The position numbers and the translations under genes are program-made. The notes under the pieces were generated by a model that was not told where the DNA came from, ran no database searches, and saw only the letters and a list, made by a program, of their open reading frames with translations. From Riemerella columbina DSM 16469 (GTDB taxonomy: Bacteria; Bacteroidota; Bacteroidia; Flavobacteriales; Weeksellaceae): a stretch of DNA of 64,000 nt. Shown piece after piece: positions 61,484-64,000 of the stretch (position 1 is the stretch's first letter; each line of letters begins with the position of its first letter). The stretch is from positions 86,619-150,618 of the forward strand of contig NZ_KB894217.1 in NCBI RefSeq assembly GCF_000374405.1. Direction: 5' to 3'.

Positions 61484-61828
61484 ATGAAACTCAATTTGCC
61501 AGAAAAATTATATTATTCCATTGGAGAAGTTGCTAAAGCATTTGATGTTAATACCTCTACCCTACGCTTTTGGGAAAAAGAGTTTCCTATTCTTAAGCCT
61601 AAAAAAAACAAGAAAGGGAATCGGTATTTTACCCCTAAAGATATAGAAAACCTAAAGATGATTTATCATCTAACCAAAGAAAAAGGCTACACTTTAGATG
61701 GTGCTAAAATTGCACTAACTACCAATGAAACGATTGGCGAAACGATAGAAATTATTGATCGCTTAGAATATGTAAAATCTGAGTTGCTAAAACTGAAAGA
61801 GGCCTTGATGGAAAAAGATCCAACTTAA
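61484..61828 (+). CDS. MerR-family transcriptional regulator
   Basis: 114 residues: YYSIGEVAKAFDVNTSTLRFWEKEFPILKPKKNKKGNRYFTPKDIENLKMIYHLTKEKGYTLDGAKIAL, a complete MerR winged HTH, then a short coiled coil without a Cys effector domain. Of the small MlrA/heat-shock-like branch. It precedes the helix-hairpin-helix gene by 11 bases. Confidence 0.9.
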   Translation: MKLNLPEKLYYSIGEVAKAFDVNTSTLRFWEKEFPILKPKKNKKGNRYFTPKDIENLKMIYHLTKEKGYTLDGAKIALTTNETIGETIEIIDRLEYVKSELLKLKEALMEKDPT

Positions 61829-61839
61829 AATGTAATGAT

Positions 61840-63195
61840 ATGAAACCCAAAGGTCCACAACTGCCTTTTAAAATCTATAAGAAACAACTTATAGGTTGGG
61901 GTACTATTGGGCTTTTGATTTTAGTACTTCAAATATTCTTTTATTTTTACAAAATCTATCAAACTACCGAAGTACCCAAAGTCACATTCGTAACAGAACC
62001 ACAGGAAACTCAACCATTAAACTTAACCCCGTTCAATCCAAATGAACTCAATGCAGAAGACTGGAAAAACTTAGGGTTTTCAGAAAAACAAGTCCAAACC
62101 ATTTTGAAATATAAAGATGTGGTGGGCGGTACATTCCAATCCAAAGCACAATTGGCAAAATGTTATGCCATTTCAACAGAAAAATTTGAAACACTTAGCC
62201 CATACATTCAACTACCAGAAGAACATCACTCAAAGTCCTATAGCACCTATCCACAGAAAGAATATGGTATAAAAGTGCATCAAGCATTTAACCCAGACCA
62301 TTATCAAGTGAAAGATTGGATGGCATTAGGGTTTTCGGAAAAACAAGCCCAGTCTTTTATTAAATATAAAAACTATCTGGGTGGCAGTTTTATCAGTAAA
62401 GAAAAACTCAAGGAATGCTATACCCTTAGCCCAGAACATTACCGCAAATTAGAGCCTTATCTTATATTGCCAGATAAAATCCCTGAGCATGATACAAATT
62501 ATAAAAAAAGTAATAATCCTCAATTTAAAAAGCAAAGAATTAATTATCAACCTTTTGACCCTAATCAACTAAGCTTAGAAGGATGGCAGGCTTTAGGGTT
62601 TTCCGAAAAGCAAGCCCAAGTGATTTTGAAATATAAAAACTACCAACTAAAAGGGCAAATTAAAACTTTGGAAGACCTACAAAAGTGTTTTGTAATTTCG
62701 GATGAAAAATTCTCAGAATTAAAACCTTATATTCAGTTAAACCCAATTACTAGTACAAAAGAAATGATAAAAACAGAGGTACCACAAGCCCCCAAAGTGG
62801 TTACCGACTTTTCAAAGGTGGGTATTAATGAAATCACTTACGACCAACTTATTGAATTTGGATTTTCACCAAAAGCCGCTAAAAGTTATCTTGGATTTCG
62901 TAAAATTTTAGGTGGTTTTGCCAAGCCTAACCAAATTTTTGACACCTATCATATTGATAAAAACTTAGCTCATAAATTAATTTTAACTTGTCCATTCGAT
63001 GAAACCAAAGTCAAGAAATATAAACTCGCAACAGCACCCGAAGACTGGTTAAAAAAACACCCTTATTTTAAATATTATGCGGATAAAATCATCTATTATC
63101 GAATTTCTTACCCTGATGATAAAAAGATTTTAAAATTCATTAACCCTAAGCCTCAATATTTAGAAAAAATGAAATGGTATTTACAAGAAGATTAA
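61840..63195 (+). CDS. Helix-hairpin-helix (ComEA-like) repeat protein with membrane anchor
   Basis: 451 residues: one membrane helix at ~16-36, then at least four HhH repeats: NAEDWKNLGFSEKQVQTILKYKDVVGGTFQSK (~65), VKDWMALGFSEKQAQSFIKYKNYLGGSF (~155), LEGWQALGFSEKQAQVILKYKNYQLKG (~245) and YDQLIEFGFSPKAAKSYLGFRKILGGF (~340). These bind DNA backbone without sequence choice. It may help DNA uptake as ComEA does, or envelope-side DNA binding. Repeated units are closely alike. Confidence 0.83.
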   Translation: MKPKGPQLPFKIYKKQLIGWGTIGLLILVLQIFFYFYKIYQTTEVPKVTFVTEPQETQPLNLTPFNPNELNAEDWKNLGFSEKQVQTILKYKDVVGGTFQSKAQLAKCYAISTEKFETLSPYIQLPEEHHSKSYSTYPQKEYGIKVHQAFNPDHYQVKDWMALGFSEKQAQSFIKYKNYLGGSFISKEKLKECYTLSPEHYRKLEPYLILPDKIPEHDTNYKKSNNPQFKKQRINYQPFDPNQLSLEGWQALGFSEKQAQVILKYKNYQLKGQIKTLEDLQKCFVISDEKFSELKPYIQLNPITSTKEMIKTEVPQAPKVVTDFSKVGINEITYDQLIEFGFSPKAAKSYLGFRKILGGFAKPNQIFDTYHIDKNLAHKLILTCPFDETKVKKYKLATAPEDWLKKHPYFKYYADKIIYYRISYPDDKKILKFINPKPQYLEKMKWYLQED

Positions 63196-63251
63196 ATTTG
63201 TACATCTATTAAAAAAGAATTAATTTTACAGCCTATTTATTAAATCTTACA

Positions 63252-63731
63252 ATGCAGAAGACATTTCAAATCGATTTCGAAGTTTTTGAAAACGAACACA
63301 CATTAAACGATATTGAGCAACAACTCTTTAAAGCAGCTAAAGAAGCAAGAGCCAACGCCTATGCACCTTACTCGCAATTTTTGGTTGGTTGTGCTATTTT
63401 GTTAGAGAATGGCGAAATTATATCTGGAAGTAACCAAGAAAATGCAGCCTACCCTTCTGGACTTTGTGCCGAAAGAACTACAATTTATTGGGCTTCTGCT
63501 AACTATCCTAATGTAGAAATAAAAAAACTTTTTGTAATTGGAGCGCCAAAAGATGCTATTACTTCTACCGCTATTCCACCATGTGGTTCCTGTAGACAAA
63601 GCATTCTAGAGTATGAAGCTAAACAAAAAACACCAATAGAAATCTATTTTGCATCGGTAGAAGGCGAAATCTACAAAACCAAATGTATCAGAGATTTACT
63701 ACCGTTTTCTTTCGATCAATCCTTTCTTTAA
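63252..63731 (+). CDS. cdd: Cytidine deaminase
   Basis: 159 residues. Zinc/catalytic motifs CAERTTIYWA (His replaced by Cys at the first ligand, as in the tetrameric class) and PPCGSCRQSILE; N-terminal YAPYSQFLVGCAILLENGEIISGSNQENAAYPSGL. It deaminates cytidine and deoxycytidine for pyrimidine salvage. Confidence 0.93.
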   Translation: MQKTFQIDFEVFENEHTLNDIEQQLFKAAKEARANAYAPYSQFLVGCAILLENGEIISGSNQENAAYPSGLCAERTTIYWASANYPNVEIKKLFVIGAPKDAITSTAIPPCGSCRQSILEYEAKQKTPIEIYFASVEGEIYKTKCIRDLLPFSFDQSFL

Positions 63732-63817
63732 CCTGAGTAAATTAAACCTCTAACCATCAATAGGTTTCAAGATTTTAAAAAACTTAATTTTCTCATTGTC
63801 AGTCAGAAAAAAAACAG

Positions 63818-63825
63818 TATATTTG
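63818..63825 (+). promoter_or_regulatory. -7 box for the gene at 63943, with long leader
   Basis: TATATTTG; the next start codon is 118 bases on, an unusually long leader for this window. Confidence 0.6.
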
Positions 63826-63942
63826 CACCACTTTTTACGGATGATTTGAGCAAAAGTATTAACCCAAAATAACTAACATCTTCAAAACCCATTTTCCGTT
63901 TTAGCTCAAAAAAATGTGCGTTTTGGATACAAATTTTTAATT

Positions 63943-64000
63943 ATGTCAGAACAGACAAAACAACAAGAAGAGGTTCTAATGAACCAAAATGTAGCTCCTG
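63943..64000 (+). CDS. rpsA: Probable ribosomal protein S1, first 19 codons (runs off window)
   Basis: Reads MSEQTKQQEEVLMNQNVAP, then leaves the window. The wording, particularly NQNVAP, resembles the N-terminus of S1 in Flavobacteriia as I recall it, and a long leader would suit S1 autoregulation. Too short to be sure. Confidence 0.5.
   Translation, partial: MSEQTKQQEEVLMNQNVAP

Overview
The window reads as chromosome of a low-GC Bacteroidota bacterium of the class Flavobacteriia, most likely Weeksellaceae or a close relative. The evidence is the AT-rich composition, the many TAnnTTTG -7 promoter boxes, the near absence of Shine-Dalgarno sequences, and gene types usual in that group (a ~590-residue acyl-CoA dehydrogenase, split transketolase, fused dehydrogenase/hydratase, small SRP RNA). 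The species assignment is inference.

Layout. 1-8.2 kb: end of pyrH, a lipoprotein gene with an early stop, then a fatty-acid beta-oxidation operon on the minus strand (marR, fused hydroxyacyl-CoA dehydrogenase/enoyl-CoA hydratase, thiolase, acyl-CoA dehydrogenase). Two four-helix-bundle (S23-type) genes lie inside that operon, and a 26-bp palindrome covers its promoter. 8.2-13.2 kb: iron-type ABC transporter genes, a TlpA-like thioredoxin, a ferredoxin-type reductase and a SanA-like protein. 13.28-22.84 kb: an integrated accessory element bounded by a 20-bp direct repeat. 22.9-52.6 kb: core genes (pncA, tatC, kdsD-like, recQ, pdh genes, dnaA, transketolase halves, holA, SRP RNA, aroB, CoA transferase, glutaryl-CoA dehydrogenase, oxyR). 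52.6-55 kb: katG interrupted by a TGA TGA doublet. 55.2-59.6 kb: a copper/heavy-metal operon. 59.6-64 kb: a 21-bp tandem repeat, a GNAT acetyltransferase, a MerR regulator, a helix-hairpin-helix protein, cytidine deaminase and the start of a probable rpsA.

The most interesting object is the 13,277-22,839 element. It carries a primase-helicase, iteron-like repeats, a tyrosine recombinase catalytic domain fused to a P-loop ATPase and two membrane helices, a DUF457-type membrane protein, a secreted nuclease, a long GC-rich non-coding stretch and a toxin-antitoxin-like pair. Its first ORF has no start codon in the integrated state: the frame opens inside the left repeat, just after a host stop codon. 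At the right end a TATATTTG promoter and an ATG point outward across the right repeat, in the same frame. Joining the two repeats by excision would therefore build a promoter, start codon and complete 219-residue gene, directly upstream of the primase-helicase. I propose that the element's first operon is switched on by circularisation, with the promoter sharing a 19-bp palindrome with the antitoxin-like gene. The sequence geometry is seen directly; excision, expression and regulation are inference.

No tRNA, 16S/23S rRNA or CRISPR array was recognised.
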